Assembly: GCF_025151045.1 (NCBI RefSeq)
Contig: NZ_CP102285.1
Location: 868,001-932,000, forward strand
DNA from: Parabacteroides johnsonii DSM 18315
GTDB lineage: Bacteria; Bacteroidota; Bacteroidia; Bacteroidales; Tannerellaceae
Direction: 5' to 3'
DNA length: 64,000 bases
Shown: piece after piece, positions 17,680 through 26,445 of the stretch
How the letters are laid out: each line of letters opens with the position of its first letter
Numbering within the stretch: the first letter of the stretch is position 1
Made by a program: the position numbers and the translations under genes
The notes under the pieces: generated by a model
Databases searched by the model: none
What the model was told of the DNA's origin: nothing
What the model saw: the letters and a program-made list of their open reading frames with translations, nothing else

Positions 17680-18946
17680 ACCTATGTTGCTTCTTCAGTT
17701 TGTTGACAGCGTGTTCCAATGATTCTGTCGGCTCGATGATATTGTAGGAACCCCAGAAACCTTCATCGGCAAAATTGGAAACCTTGTCCGATAAGGACTG
17801 GCTGGATCTGAATGCCATCTTGTAGGGAATAGTGTTTATGCCGCTTTCCTTGCCATCTGTTACGACCATCTCCGAAAGGATGGTGTAATTGGTTGAGAAC
17901 AATTTGCGTTTCCAGTCGCATTTGAAGCGGACGCCGTTACGGATGTAGCTCAGATAAGTCAGCCCATTGCGTTCCTTGTAGTTGACCAGGAACGAGACTT
18001 CGACCGGTTTGAACCGTAACCCGAACGGTTTTTTCCGGAGGATCGCCTGCGTGGCCTTGTTGCGGTCGTTCATGTCGAGAAAGAATTCGGCCCGCGTGAA
18101 AGAGAGCCGTTCCTTGTCGATGTATAGTTTTCCATAATAAAGCGCATACGGTAATATGGCTTGCGGCTCGAAATTGATAACGTATTGTGGCCGGTCGTTG
18201 ATCGTTGTCGATTCTTCCATCCGGAATTTATAGTAAGGCAGGCTTTCCAGGTCGAGCAGTACATCCGGATTCTTCACCACATCCACATAGACGGACAGGT
18301 TCGGGCCTCCCAGCAGTTTGACGGCCAATGTGTCGCTCGCTTTCTGGCTGAGCAGCTTGCGCCCTTTGAATATCTGTACGCGATCGCGGTCTACTCCCTC
18401 GTCATAAGGAGTCTTGTAGATATCGATCACCGCTTCCGAGATGTTGATATACCGGCGCCCTTTCTGGGCCGTTTCACGATAGAATCCGGTTAGGAGGCTA
18501 TGCTTCGAACTGTAGTTGGCCGGAATCTTTTTGATTGCTTCTTCCACCAAGTAACGAGGATCGCGGGCATGGATGATAACTTCGTCGAGCATATTCGTGT
18601 AGGGGGTCAGCCACACGGTCTGTTCTTCCACATCCTTGCCGTTGAGTTCTATTTTACTGTTGAAATATCCGAGGTGCGAAATCTCTACTTCTTTGGCATG
18701 GATGGAATCCTTTACCTTGAAAGAAAACTCACCGTCGGCGTTCGTGACTGTGCCGGTCGTACTGCCCGGAATAGAAATATTGACATATTCCAGGCTCTTT
18801 TTGCTCTTTTTATCTTTTACGATACCACTGACCGTGATGTACCCCCCTTCGTCAGCCGAATCCGTTTGTGCCTGTAAAGGCGTGAATCCCGCCAGCGACA
18901 GTGTAATGAGCAAGTATCCCCATAGTTGTTTATGCATCGCTTTCAT
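17678..18946 (-). CDS. Carboxypeptidase-like regulatory domain protein, paralogue of the STN protein
   Basis: The 422-residue exported protein has a signal peptide (about residues 1-26, ending PLQAQ) and a carboxypeptidase-like regulatory domain (about 35-120, YITVSGIVKDKKSKKSLEYVNISIP). A region of about 300 residues follows that aligns with the C-terminal part of the protein at 14617-16185. Shared landmarks are SEAVIDIYK, LYIDKE, a FWGSYNIIEP-type motif and a closing ESLEHAVNKLKK. It lacks the STN domain. It lies upstream of the sigma/FecR operon on the same strand, with a 78-bp gap holding an inverted repeat. It may be an alternative partner or a regulated target of the sigma factor. Confidence 0.8.
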   Translation of the reverse strand: MKAMHKQLWGYLLITLSLAGFTPLQAQTDSADEGGYITVSGIVKDKKSKKSLEYVNISIPGSTTGTVTNADGEFSFKVKDSIHAKEVEISHLGYFNSKIELNGKDVEEQTVWLTPYTNMLDEVIIHARDPRYLVEEAIKKIPANYSSKHSLLTGFYRETAQKGRRYINISEAVIDIYKTPYDEGVDRDRVQIFKGRKLLSQKASDTLAVKLLGGPNLSVYVDVVKNPDVLLDLESLPYYKFRMEESTTINDRPQYVINFEPQAILPYALYYGKLYIDKERLSFTRAEFFLDMNDRNKATQAILRKKPFGLRFKPVEVSFLVNYKERNGLTYLSYIRNGVRFKCDWKRKLFSTNYTILSEMVVTDGKESGINTIPYKMAFRSSQSLSDKVSNFADEGFWGSYNIIEPTESLEHAVNKLKKQHR

Positions 18947-19068
18947 ATCTCATATAGTTTAATAAGTAAATACTCGTGCTTGTATTACTAAGATGGTTCA
19001 GCCGGCAAATACCCTATGCTTCGTCTCCGGATTTTTTTATTATGATGGACATAGTTTGAAAATTTGAC

Positions 19069-19076
19069 TATTTTTG
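19069..19076 (+). promoter_or_regulatory. -7 box for the second ECF sigma gene
   Basis: TATTTTTG fits TAnnTTTG and lies 25 bp before the ATG at 19101, in the 154-bp divergent gap between the two genes. Confidence 0.45.
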
Positions 19077-19100
19077 CGCAGGTTATACTAAGATGAGACG

Positions 19101-19664
19101 ATGACAGAGCAGGAGATAAGGAAATATTTAAGGCGGATCGAAGAAGAGAATTCCCAGACTGCTCTGCGTAGCTTTTATAATCTTTGCTTCGACCGTTTCT
19201 TTCGTATAGCCTACTACTATCTGCATACGGAAGAGTGGGCACAGGAGGTCGTCCTCGATGTATTCCTGAAAATATGGGAACGCCGCGAGTCTTTGCACCA
19301 TATAGCCAATTTGGAAGATTATTTCTTTATCACGATAAAAAATGCCTCTCTGAACTATCTCGAAAAGGAACAACGCCGGAAAGACATGACGGCGGATGCT
19401 TTTGACGGTGTGTCCATCTCCGGTGAATCGCCGGAAGACATCTTGGTCAGTGAGGAACTTTTCGCCCACTATGTCAAGGCCCTCGATCGTCTGCCGGAGC
19501 GATGTCGTGAAATATTTATCCGTGTACGTGAAGAAAAGCAGTCTTATGCCGAGGTCGCGAAAGACTTGGGCATAAGTGTCAATACGGTCGATGTACAGTT
19601 ACAGAAAGCGATCGGGCGGATGCGGGATATGTTGTCGCGTTATATAAGCGGAACCGAAAATTGA
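19101..19664 (+). CDS. ECF RNA polymerase sigma-70 factor
   Basis: This 187-residue protein has region 2 (LRSFYNLCFDRFFRIAYYYLHTEEWAQEVVLDVFLKIWE) and region 4 (ALDRLPERCREIFIRVREEKQSYAEVAKDLGISVNTVDVQLQKAI), typical of the Bacteroidales ECF family. No FecR gene is next to it; the divergent neighbour is the 422-residue envelope protein and the next gene downstream is a Crp/Fnr regulator. How its activity is controlled is not visible. The promoter region shared with the divergent gene suggests linked control. Confidence 0.93.
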   Translation: MTEQEIRKYLRRIEEENSQTALRSFYNLCFDRFFRIAYYYLHTEEWAQEVVLDVFLKIWERRESLHHIANLEDYFFITIKNASLNYLEKEQRRKDMTADAFDGVSISGESPEDILVSEELFAHYVKALDRLPERCREIFIRVREEKQSYAEVAKDLGISVNTVDVQLQKAIGRMRDMLSRYISGTEN

Positions 19665-19696
19665 ATATCTTTGTATTTGATTGAAAAGGTAATGAC

Positions 19697-20260
19697 ATGA
19701 AAGATATGGATAAATTCATCGCGCAGCAGCGTCTTCTCTATCCGTTGTCGGATGAATCGGTACTCAAATTGACGGAAGGGATGGAAGAAGTGTTTGCTCC
19801 GAAAGGCAGTTTTCCGGTGTATGAAGGAGATCGTGATCCGTATGTCTGGTTCGTCAAAGAAGGATTGGCCCGTTCGTTTGTAGAGCGGGATATGCGCGAC
19901 GTCACCTTATGGTTCGTGTCGTCCGGCGAAATCGTGAATATGTCTTACCGTGAAACCGCAGCTTATAATCTGGAAATGGTGGAAGATACCGTTTTGCTGC
20001 GTATTCCGGCGCGGCGTCTTGAAGAGCTTTGTGAACAGACGCTCGATCTGGCGAACTGGATGCGTAAGTTGTCGGATTATTACCTCCGTGAATATGAGAA
20101 TTACTTTATCAATGACAGTTGGAGTGATGCCCGTGAGCAATACGAGACCTTGCTGCGTACGCGCCCGGACCTTTTCCAACGGGTCCCGTTGAAGCATATT
20201 GCTTCATTCCTGCAAATTACCCCGCAGTCGCTTAGCCGGATACGTGCCTCTGTGAAATAG
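19697..20260 (+). CDS. Crp/Fnr-family transcriptional regulator
   Basis: The 187-residue protein has an N-terminal cyclic-nucleotide-binding beta-roll (about 20-110, KGSFPVYEGDRDPYVWFVKEGLARSF) and a short C-terminal helix-turn-helix (LKHIASFLQITPQSLSRIRAS). Cys residues for an Fnr iron-sulfur cluster are absent, so it belongs to the numerous small-ligand members of this family in Bacteroidetes, whose ligands are mostly unknown. It begins 32 bp after the sigma gene and probably shares its transcript. The dipeptidase gene follows 31 bp on. Confidence 0.9.
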   Translation: MKDMDKFIAQQRLLYPLSDESVLKLTEGMEEVFAPKGSFPVYEGDRDPYVWFVKEGLARSFVERDMRDVTLWFVSSGEIVNMSYRETAAYNLEMVEDTVLLRIPARRLEELCEQTLDLANWMRKLSDYYLREYENYFINDSWSDAREQYETLLRTRPDLFQRVPLKHIASFLQITPQSLSRIRASVK

Positions 20261-20291
20261 GAGTCTGATTTATCTTATAAATTACCATATC

Positions 20292-21920
20292 ATGAACAAA
20301 CTCAAATTAATTACCGTGATGCTTGCCGTAGCCGCACTTGTGCAGACCGGCGATGCCTGTACGGTCGTCATTGCCGGTAAGAAAGCGACAGTCGACGGCA
20401 GTGTGTTGAACTCGCATACCGATTGCGGTCCCGATTGCCGTATACAGGTAGTCCCCGGACAAAAATATCCCAAAGGGACGATGGCGCCTGTCTATTATGG
20501 CATCTTGACGCGTAACCGTCCGGAAATGGGAGAAGGGGAGATTCTGGGGTATATTCCGCAGGTGGAGGAAACCTATACCTATTTTCATTCTGCTTATTCC
20601 CATATTAACGAATATCAGCTTTGCATTGGGGAAAGCACTATGAGCCAGCGCCCCGAATTGCAGGTCGGCAAGGGAGAAGGCAAACAGATCATGACGGTGG
20701 AACAGGCGGCTGTTTTTGCCCTTCAGCGTTGTAAAACGGCAGAAGAGGCGTTGAGTCTGATTACCTCCTTGATGGAAAAATACGGTTTTCTGCCATCTTG
20801 CGGTCCCGAATCGGAATGTCTGACGCTTGCCGATCCGGATAAAGTGTGGGTTCTCGAACTTTTCAGTGTGGGAAAGGACTGGACGCCCGAAAGTGGTAAG
20901 CCGGGTGTTATCTGGGCTGCACAACGGTTACCGGACGATCAGGTGGCGATTATCCCGAATTGGAGTATTATAAAGGAAATCGATCTTAGTAAACCGGACC
21001 AGTTCAGGGCTTCGTCCAACTATATGCAGGAAGCAGTCGACCGGGGTTGGTATGATCCTTCCGGCAAACATCCGTTTGTATGGCAGGAAGTATATGCCCC
21101 GACGCCGCGTGAGTGGTCGACGAACCGTTTTTGGTTGTTTTATGAGACATTTGCCCCCGGAACGACCAGTATTCCCCGTCATACGAACGATCCGTTCAAG
21201 AACCTCGATCAATACACGCAGTATGTGGAACCGCTCGGCTCCTATCCGTTCTCCGTCGTCCCGGCAAAAAAGTTGGCGGTGCAGGATATCATGACTTTCC
21301 AGCGTTCCACGTTCGAAGGAACGATCTATGATAAAGAAAATGATGCCGCCTGGTACTATGTCGGTCCTGACGGAAAAGCGGTGAAGAGTAAATTGGCGAC
21401 TCCGTTCCCGACCCGTGAGATGCAGAAGCAGATGAAGACAACCCGTCGCCGCGCGGTTGCCCGTATGGATGGCGAATATGGAATGGTAGCCCAGCTGCGA
21501 AGTTGGCTTCCGCGTGAGATAGGGGGCCTCTATTGGGTGTTTGTCGATAATGCTTATACATCTCCTTATTTCCCGCTCTTTACCGGCACGACCGCTATTC
21601 CGGAAGTCTATCGTACTTATGATCCGAATGCTTACAGTGATCAGTCTGCACGTTGGGCCGTCGACTTTGTCGATAACATGCTTTATCTGAACTGGCAGGA
21701 CGGAAAGAAGGATTTGCTGGCTGCCCGTGCCCCGATGGAAGAGTCGTTTTTCTCACGCAATGCCGCGATCGAACAGGAATATATGGCTTTACAGAAGAAG
21801 AACCCCCAAAAGGCGACCGCTTTATTGAACAACTATGCACAAGAATGTGCCGACAAGATCATGCAGACATACCGGGAACTCCGGAACCTGTTGTTGGTGA
21901 AATATACGAATAACAAATAA
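20292..21920 (+). CDS. C69-family dipeptidase
   Basis: The 542-residue exported protein belongs to peptidase family C69 (N-terminal-nucleophile dipeptidases such as PepD and its secreted relatives). Cys23, directly after the signal-like segment (ALVQTGDACTVV), would be the catalytic N-terminal nucleophile after processing. The supporting signatures VDGSVLNSHTDCG, the long TESTMSQRPE-like region (CIGESTMSQRPELQ) and EVYRTYDPNAYSDQSARWAVDFVDN are in place. It would split dipeptides in the periplasm. It lies in line with the Crp/Fnr gene, so co-expression is likely but regulation is not shown. Confidence 0.88.
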   Translation: MNKLKLITVMLAVAALVQTGDACTVVIAGKKATVDGSVLNSHTDCGPDCRIQVVPGQKYPKGTMAPVYYGILTRNRPEMGEGEILGYIPQVEETYTYFHSAYSHINEYQLCIGESTMSQRPELQVGKGEGKQIMTVEQAAVFALQRCKTAEEALSLITSLMEKYGFLPSCGPESECLTLADPDKVWVLELFSVGKDWTPESGKPGVIWAAQRLPDDQVAIIPNWSIIKEIDLSKPDQFRASSNYMQEAVDRGWYDPSGKHPFVWQEVYAPTPREWSTNRFWLFYETFAPGTTSIPRHTNDPFKNLDQYTQYVEPLGSYPFSVVPAKKLAVQDIMTFQRSTFEGTIYDKENDAAWYYVGPDGKAVKSKLATPFPTREMQKQMKTTRRRAVARMDGEYGMVAQLRSWLPREIGGLYWVFVDNAYTSPYFPLFTGTTAIPEVYRTYDPNAYSDQSARWAVDFVDNMLYLNWQDGKKDLLAARAPMEESFFSRNAAIEQEYMALQKKNPQKATALLNNYAQECADKIMQTYRELRNLLLVKYTNNK

Positions 21921-22022
21921 CTCCTCCGTTTACATCTATCCAGACCGAAGTTCTTGTAGTTATTGTATGGTTTTCCAAAATCCCCGTTGGTCTAAATCGA
22001 AACAGTAGTGCATAAAATTTGA

Positions 22023-22087
22023 TTTTCTACCCCATTTATTTCAAATTACTATTGCGGGTAATATTTTTTAAGAAACCCGCAATAGTA
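22023..22087 (+). repeat. GCGGGTAATAT repeat element, copy C, ending in a 13-bp inverted repeat
   Basis: TTTTCTACCCCAT (22023 on) and ATTACTATTGCGGGTAATAT (22045 on) are 22 bp apart and match copies at 41.3 and 58.5 kb. Unlike those, this copy is followed by a perfect inverted repeat: TACTATTGCGGGT (22047-22059) and ACCCGCAATAGTA (22075-22087). It lies in the 590-bp gap between the dipeptidase and the Gly/Trp-rich protein gene. The remainder of that gap has the GC-rich hairpin at 22201-22219 and a promoter, and no credible gene. Confidence 0.6.
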
Positions 22088-22200
22088 TAAAATGTTGGAT
22101 GATAGATAAATATGAATATCGCTCTTTTGAAGGAGGTTATTGTATAATTTAACATTTCAAAAAGCCTGATTCGCCTTTTGGCTGGGGCGGACTATCCTGT

Positions 22201-22219
22201 TCCCGCGCTTGACGCGGGA
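22201..22219. other. GC-rich hairpin TCCCGCG-CTTGA-CGCGGGA
   Basis: A perfect 7-bp stem with a 5-nt loop stands in a locally GC-rich patch (about 22165-22225) inside otherwise AT-rich non-coding DNA. It has no U-tract, so it is not a clear terminator. Confidence 0.4.
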
Positions 22220-22373
22220 TCGCAAAGAAACAGACCTTATCCCCATGAATTATCGGGTGAACCCATTCCTTTCTGTATCCTGTGCAGCGTTTCTTTCTCC
22301 CCAAGCATCTTATTTATAAATGGGGATTATCGGACAATGAAGCTGTCCGGATGGTTAAAGTATATATAAATGC

Positions 22374-22403
22374 TTGGAAACTATTTGGAAACAGCTATAT
22401 TTG
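22374..22403 (+). promoter_or_regulatory. Full Bacteroidetes promoter for the Gly/Trp-rich protein gene
   Basis: TTG (22374-22376), a 19-bp spacer and TATATTTG (22396-22403) match the -33/-7 consensus. Transcription would start near 22410, about 100 nt before the ATG at 22510. Confidence 0.7.
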
Positions 22404-22509
22404 TGAATAAAATGGACAGTTTTATTAGTGAGGCAGAAAGGGTATTAAACCTACCCCCTTGTATTTAGTCTAAAGAGTAGAAATATTATAAAGTAGAGGA
22501 GAAACGAAT

Positions 22510-23853
22510 ATGAAACCCATGAAATTAACATCTTTGATGGTGATGCTTCTGGTAGGCTTCAGTGCCGCAGCCCAGGAGGAGTTCTTTGATGATGTGTATT
22601 TCTCTTCCAGCAAAAAAGATAAAAAAGAAAAAACAGAAGAGAAGGTCATACAGCCTAAAGAGGATGCTGAACGTACTACGATGACGTCTACATACAGCAC
22701 CAGCAAAAGAAAAAGTGCTGTGTCTGATGAAGAACGCGATGTAGATGAATATAACCGTCGCTATACTTCGATTGACGTGGAGGAGCCGTATGATGAAGAT
22801 TCAGACGGTGAAGTCTTGGCCGAATATAACGACGATATGGATAATGAAAAAACAGTCGCTTCCGATTCTAAAAAGGAACGTCGTTCGGATACGGAATATA
22901 CCGAGCGTATCATCCGTTACCATTCGCCGAGCAAGATTACGATTGCCGGAGCAGACCAAGTCGATCTGTATCTGAGTGACGGATATTATGCTTATGGCTA
23001 CGATACGGATTATTCCAACGGCAGTACCAACGTAAGTGTCAATGTGAACATCGGCAATGGCTGGGGCGGTTACTATGATCCGTGGTACAGCGGATGGTAT
23101 GGTGGCTGGTACGGCGGTTGGTATGATCCCTGGATTTACAGCCCGGCCCGCTATTGGGGCTACGGTCCATCCTTCGGTTTCGGCTGGGGTTGGGGTGGTT
23201 TCTATGCCGGCTACTGGGGCCCGTCTTGGGGCTGGGGTCCGAGTTATTGGGGACCTGGTTATTGGGGTGGTGGCTACTGGGGACATCATCACCATCATTA
23301 TGTTTCACCGTATAGACATAATTATATAGGATCACGTACATCTGCCGGACAGAGATCTTCTTATGCAAGTGCAAGTGGGAGATCACGTACTTCGGTTGGA
23401 AGTAGAACATCTGCAGGAAGCAGGAGTGCAACATCTTTGAGAAGTAGTAGTGCTGCACGAAGTCGTACAAGTACGGGAGTAAATGGACGTACGAGTACAG
23501 GTGTAAGAAATCGAACAAGTGTAGGGACTTCTGCACGTATGTCTTCTTCGACACGTTCTTCTGCAGTAACAGGAGGACGCACGCGGATATCTCGTGAAAG
23601 TGCAGTTAGTTCGGGTGCTTCTCGTTCTTCGAATCGCCAATATACGGCACCGGCAAGAAGTAGTAGTTCTTCCCGTTCTTATAATAATTATAGTGGGAAT
23701 TCTCAACGCAGTAGTAGCTCTTTTTCTCCTTCAAGAAGTAGTAGCGGTAGCCGGAGTTCATTTGGAACATCTTCGTCAGGAGGCTCCCGTTCATCAGGAG
23801 GTAGCTATGGTGGCGGAGGAAGCCGTTCCAGTGGTGGTGGACGCAGCAGATAG
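22510..23853 (+). CDS. Secreted low-complexity protein: acidic, Gly/Trp/Tyr-rich, then Ser/Arg-rich
   Basis: The 447-residue protein has a signal peptide (LMVMLLVGFSAAAQ). A charged segment (about 25-140) is rich in Lys, Glu and Asp, and a compact stretch (about 140-175) follows. A Gly/Trp/Tyr block (about 185-265) has GWYGGWYGG-like repeats and a run of five His near residue 262. The rest is Ser/Arg/Thr/Gly-rich, with repeats such as SRTSAG and a Gly-rich tail. Bacteroidales have similar low-complexity exported proteins, but I know no function. Aromatic-Gly blocks and Arg/Ser tails suggest adhesion to glycans, DNA or itself. Codon use becomes AT-richer after about 23330. A GGAGA Shine-Dalgarno supports the start at 22510. 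Confidence 0.75.
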   Translation: MKPMKLTSLMVMLLVGFSAAAQEEFFDDVYFSSSKKDKKEKTEEKVIQPKEDAERTTMTSTYSTSKRKSAVSDEERDVDEYNRRYTSIDVEEPYDEDSDGEVLAEYNDDMDNEKTVASDSKKERRSDTEYTERIIRYHSPSKITIAGADQVDLYLSDGYYAYGYDTDYSNGSTNVSVNVNIGNGWGGYYDPWYSGWYGGWYGGWYDPWIYSPARYWGYGPSFGFGWGWGGFYAGYWGPSWGWGPSYWGPGYWGGGYWGHHHHHYVSPYRHNYIGSRTSAGQRSSYASASGRSRTSVGSRTSAGSRSATSLRSSSAARSRTSTGVNGRTSTGVRNRTSVGTSARMSSSTRSSAVTGGRTRISRESAVSSGASRSSNRQYTAPARSSSSSRSYNNYSGNSQRSSSSFSPSRSSSGSRSSFGTSSSGGSRSSGGSYGGGGSRSSGGGRSR

Positions 23854-23880
23854 AAATAATTTTTGAGAGAGTCATATATT

Positions 23881-23909
23881 AAGGACACGCAAGTCGTGTC
23901 CTTGCTTTA
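23881..23909 (+). terminator. Hairpin between the low-complexity gene and the FadL-like gene
   Basis: AAGGACACG (23881-23889) and CGTGTCCTT (23895-23903) form a perfect 9-bp stem with loop CAAGT. A short T-rich tail (GCTTTATT) follows. Confidence 0.6.
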
Positions 23910-23936
23910 TTAAGATATTTAGAAATAAGAGAGACA

Positions 23937-25637
23937 ATGAAGAAGGTGATTTGTTTATGTGCATCAGCATTACTTTTAGGTAGTGGTTCAATGTTTGCAC
24001 AAGGTGAAATGGATGCTTATAAGTTCTCACAATATGATTTGAACGGAACTGCTCGTTATTTGTCTATGGGAGGGGCTTTTGGAGCATTAGGTGGTGATAT
24101 CTCAGCCATGAGAACTAATCCTGCAGGTTTAGCTATATATAGAAGTTCTGAGATCGTAACGACAGTGAGTTTATCTTCTATCAAAACAAAAACAGATTGG
24201 TTGGGCATTGAAATGGATGATAAAAAGACCCGATTTAATTTTGACAATATAGCTTATGTCGGCTATTTCCCTACTGGAAATGATGAAGGTGTGATTGGGT
24301 GGAATGTCGGGTTTTCTTATAATCGTGTGAAGAATTTTAATCGTCAGTACAGAATGGGACGAGGAGCCGGGGGGAATTCTATCACAGATTATTTGGCTGG
24401 CTATGCAAATCTGGGAATAGACTTAACAACAGGTAATAAGTTGACAGGGAATGATCTTTGGTCAACGGATACTTATAATCCCTATATTTCACAGGACTGG
24501 TTGCCTACATTAGCCTTTAATTCAGGTTTGATTGATTCGGATAATAGAAGCCAGGCGGGGAATTTCTTTTCTACTTTTGGTTATTTCGATGATGAACATC
24601 AATGGCAACCTTTGGAGGTACAAGCAGCCGATATGTTAGTGTCAGAAAAAGGTGCGATAGACAAGTATGACTTTTCATTTGCTACAAATATTTCTAATCG
24701 TTTCTTTATAGGAGCTACGGTTTCTGTAGCGGATATTGATTATAGCACAAGTTCTATTTATGATGAAGATTTCGGTTATTTTAATGCAGAGGCGGAGAAT
24801 GTAGGATTTAGGGATCATCTTTATTGGGATAACTATTCTTCAATGAATGGGACGGGATATTCTTTTAATTTAGGTGTGATTGCTCGTCCAACCGATTTTT
24901 TGCGTTTAGGGGTAGCTTACAATTCTCCGACATGGTATAAAATAACGAATTATTATAGTGCTGAAGCCGGTGCTTTTGTTTTTGATTATTTTAAAGAAAG
25001 GCAGAATCCAGTCGCTCCGAATAATCCAGATATGGATTGGGAAGCTAAAACCCCCACGGATTTTTATACGGAATATAAGCTTCGAACGCCGGATAAATGG
25101 ATTTTTAGTGCTGCAGCTATTTTAGGGCAAAATGCTCTTATTAGTGTTGATTATGAATTAACAAATTATAAATCTATGCATTTGCAGGATAGAGACGGAT
25201 ATGATCAAGAAGGAGATAATAGTCTAATTAAACGCGATTTTCGTACTAGTGGTATGTTAAAAGTTGGTGCGGAATATAAAGTTACACCACAATTTGCTAT
25301 TCGTGTAGGAGGAGCATGGCAAAATAGTCCAAGTCAAGATCATATGAAATATAGTGAAACTGGTAGTGTTGTAGAAGTGTTTCCTGCAGGAACGCGTACA
25401 GCTTATACGGTTGATCATCATATAAATTATTATACCGTTGGTTTAGGATATCGTTTTACTCCTAATTTTTATGTTGACATGGCTTGTGTCTATCGGATGC
25501 AGAAAGAAGATGTTTACCCATTTCCCCATCTTATAGGCGAGGTTGATAATGAACCGACTGTTCTGGTAGAATCCATTCCTGCAACACTGAAGACAAACAC
25601 GACAAAAGTGGTCCTTACATTAGGCTATAAGTTCTAA
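23937..25637 (+). CDS. FadL/OmpP1-like outer-membrane barrel protein
   Basis: The 566-residue exported protein has a signal peptide (to about residue 21, ending GSMFAQ). The N-terminal segment is typical of FadL/PorV-like barrels in Bacteroidetes: GTARYLSMGGAFGALGGDISAMRTNPAGLAIYRSSE. Many amphipathic strands and a terminal aromatic residue (LTLGYKF) fit an outer-membrane beta-barrel. FadL relatives take up hydrophobic molecules; the substrate here is unknown. The gene is clearly AT-richer than those upstream and downstream (codons such as TTA, AAT, GAT dominate), as if acquired or under different expression pressure. A strong terminator follows it. Confidence 0.82.
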   Translation: MKKVICLCASALLLGSGSMFAQGEMDAYKFSQYDLNGTARYLSMGGAFGALGGDISAMRTNPAGLAIYRSSEIVTTVSLSSIKTKTDWLGIEMDDKKTRFNFDNIAYVGYFPTGNDEGVIGWNVGFSYNRVKNFNRQYRMGRGAGGNSITDYLAGYANLGIDLTTGNKLTGNDLWSTDTYNPYISQDWLPTLAFNSGLIDSDNRSQAGNFFSTFGYFDDEHQWQPLEVQAADMLVSEKGAIDKYDFSFATNISNRFFIGATVSVADIDYSTSSIYDEDFGYFNAEAENVGFRDHLYWDNYSSMNGTGYSFNLGVIARPTDFLRLGVAYNSPTWYKITNYYSAEAGAFVFDYFKERQNPVAPNNPDMDWEAKTPTDFYTEYKLRTPDKWIFSAAAILGQNALISVDYELTNYKSMHLQDRDGYDQEGDNSLIKRDFRTSGMLKVGAEYKVTPQFAIRVGGAWQNSPSQDHMKYSETGSVVEVFPAGTRTAYTVDHHINYYTVGLGYRFTPNFYVDMACVYRMQKEDVYPFPHLIGEVDNEPTVLVESIPATLKTNTTKVVLTLGYKF

Positions 25638-25655
25638 AAATCATACTTTGTTTTT

Positions 25656-25702
25656 AAAAGCCCCCTGTTCGTACATAAAACGTACGGTCAGGGGGCTTTT
25701 TT
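25656..25702 (+). terminator. Strong Rho-independent terminator
   Basis: AAAAGCCCCCTG (25656-25667) pairs with CAGGGGGCTTTT (25689-25700) and T residues follow. An inner GTAC/GTAC pair tightens the loop. Confidence 0.9.
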
Positions 25703-25851
25703 ATGTAAAAATAAAGGAAATGTTTGCCTATTTAAAATACTTTTTGTTCTTTTGCCTTTGTAAATATAAATAATATTATTGTCTAACAATTTTAAATATC
25801 GTTGCCTATAGCATAAACATTACTCAAGAAAAAACTAAAAATATAGAAGTA

Positions 25852-26445
25852 ATGAAGACTTTAAGAATGATGACTGACGAAGAGCTGGTCGTTCTTTATG
25901 CAGAAGGTAATAATGCTGCTTTCGATGTATTGTTGAATCGTTACAAAAGTAGCATACACTCCTACATTTACTTTATAGTCCATAACAAAGATCTCACAGA
26001 AGATATCTTTCAGGAGACTTTTGTCAAGGTGATTATGACTATTAAACAAGGCCGTTATACAGAAAACGGTAAGTTTAAAGCATGGATTACCCGCATTGCT
26101 CATAACCTGATTATCGATAACTTCCGTCAGGAACGCAGTGAAAATACGGTTTCAAATGATGAAGTGGAAGTGGATCTTTTCAATAATATCAAACTTTGCG
26201 ACGGCACGATCGAAGATAACATCGTACGCCGTCAGGTATTGTCTGATGTGAAAAAGCTGGTGAAGCACCTTCCCGACAGCCAACGCGAAGTATTGGAAAT
26301 GCGTTATTATCAAGATCTCAGTTTTAAGGAAATTGCCGATATTACAGGCGTGAGCATCAATACGGCTTTGGGACGTATGCGTTATGCGATCTTGAATATG
26401 CGTCGTATGGCGGAAGAAAACAGTATCGAGCTGTCGATGGCTTGA
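25852..26445 (+). CDS. ECF RNA polymerase sigma factor
   Basis: The 197-residue sigma-70-family protein has region 2 (ALLVNR-type start AAFDVLLNRYKSSIHSYIYF, DLTEDIFQETFVKVI) and region 4 (VKHLPDSQREVLEMRYYQDLSFKEIADITGVSINTALGRMRYAI). It differs from the FecR-linked sigma factors in this window, and no anti-sigma gene is adjacent. It is followed by a short ORF and then rpe; as I recall, this order is common in Bacteroidales. The upstream 150 bp are AT-rich without a clear TAnnTTTG box at a good distance. Confidence 0.93.
   Translation: MKTLRMMTDEELVVLYAEGNNAAFDVLLNRYKSSIHSYIYFIVHNKDLTEDIFQETFVKVIMTIKQGRYTENGKFKAWITRIAHNLIIDNFRQERSENTVSNDEVEVDLFNNIKLCDGTIEDNIVRRQVLSDVKKLVKHLPDSQREVLEMRYYQDLSFKEIADITGVSINTALGRMRYAILNMRRMAEENSIELSMA

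Noticed and set aside
22178-22369. 63-codon plus-strand frame in the 22 kb gap
   Set aside because: Runs across a GC-rich hairpin, has no ribosome site and shows no protein-like pattern.
23039-23706. Several long frames on both strands inside the low-complexity gene
   Set aside because: Repeat-driven shadows; only the plus-strand frame has a signal peptide, a Shine-Dalgarno and a promoter.
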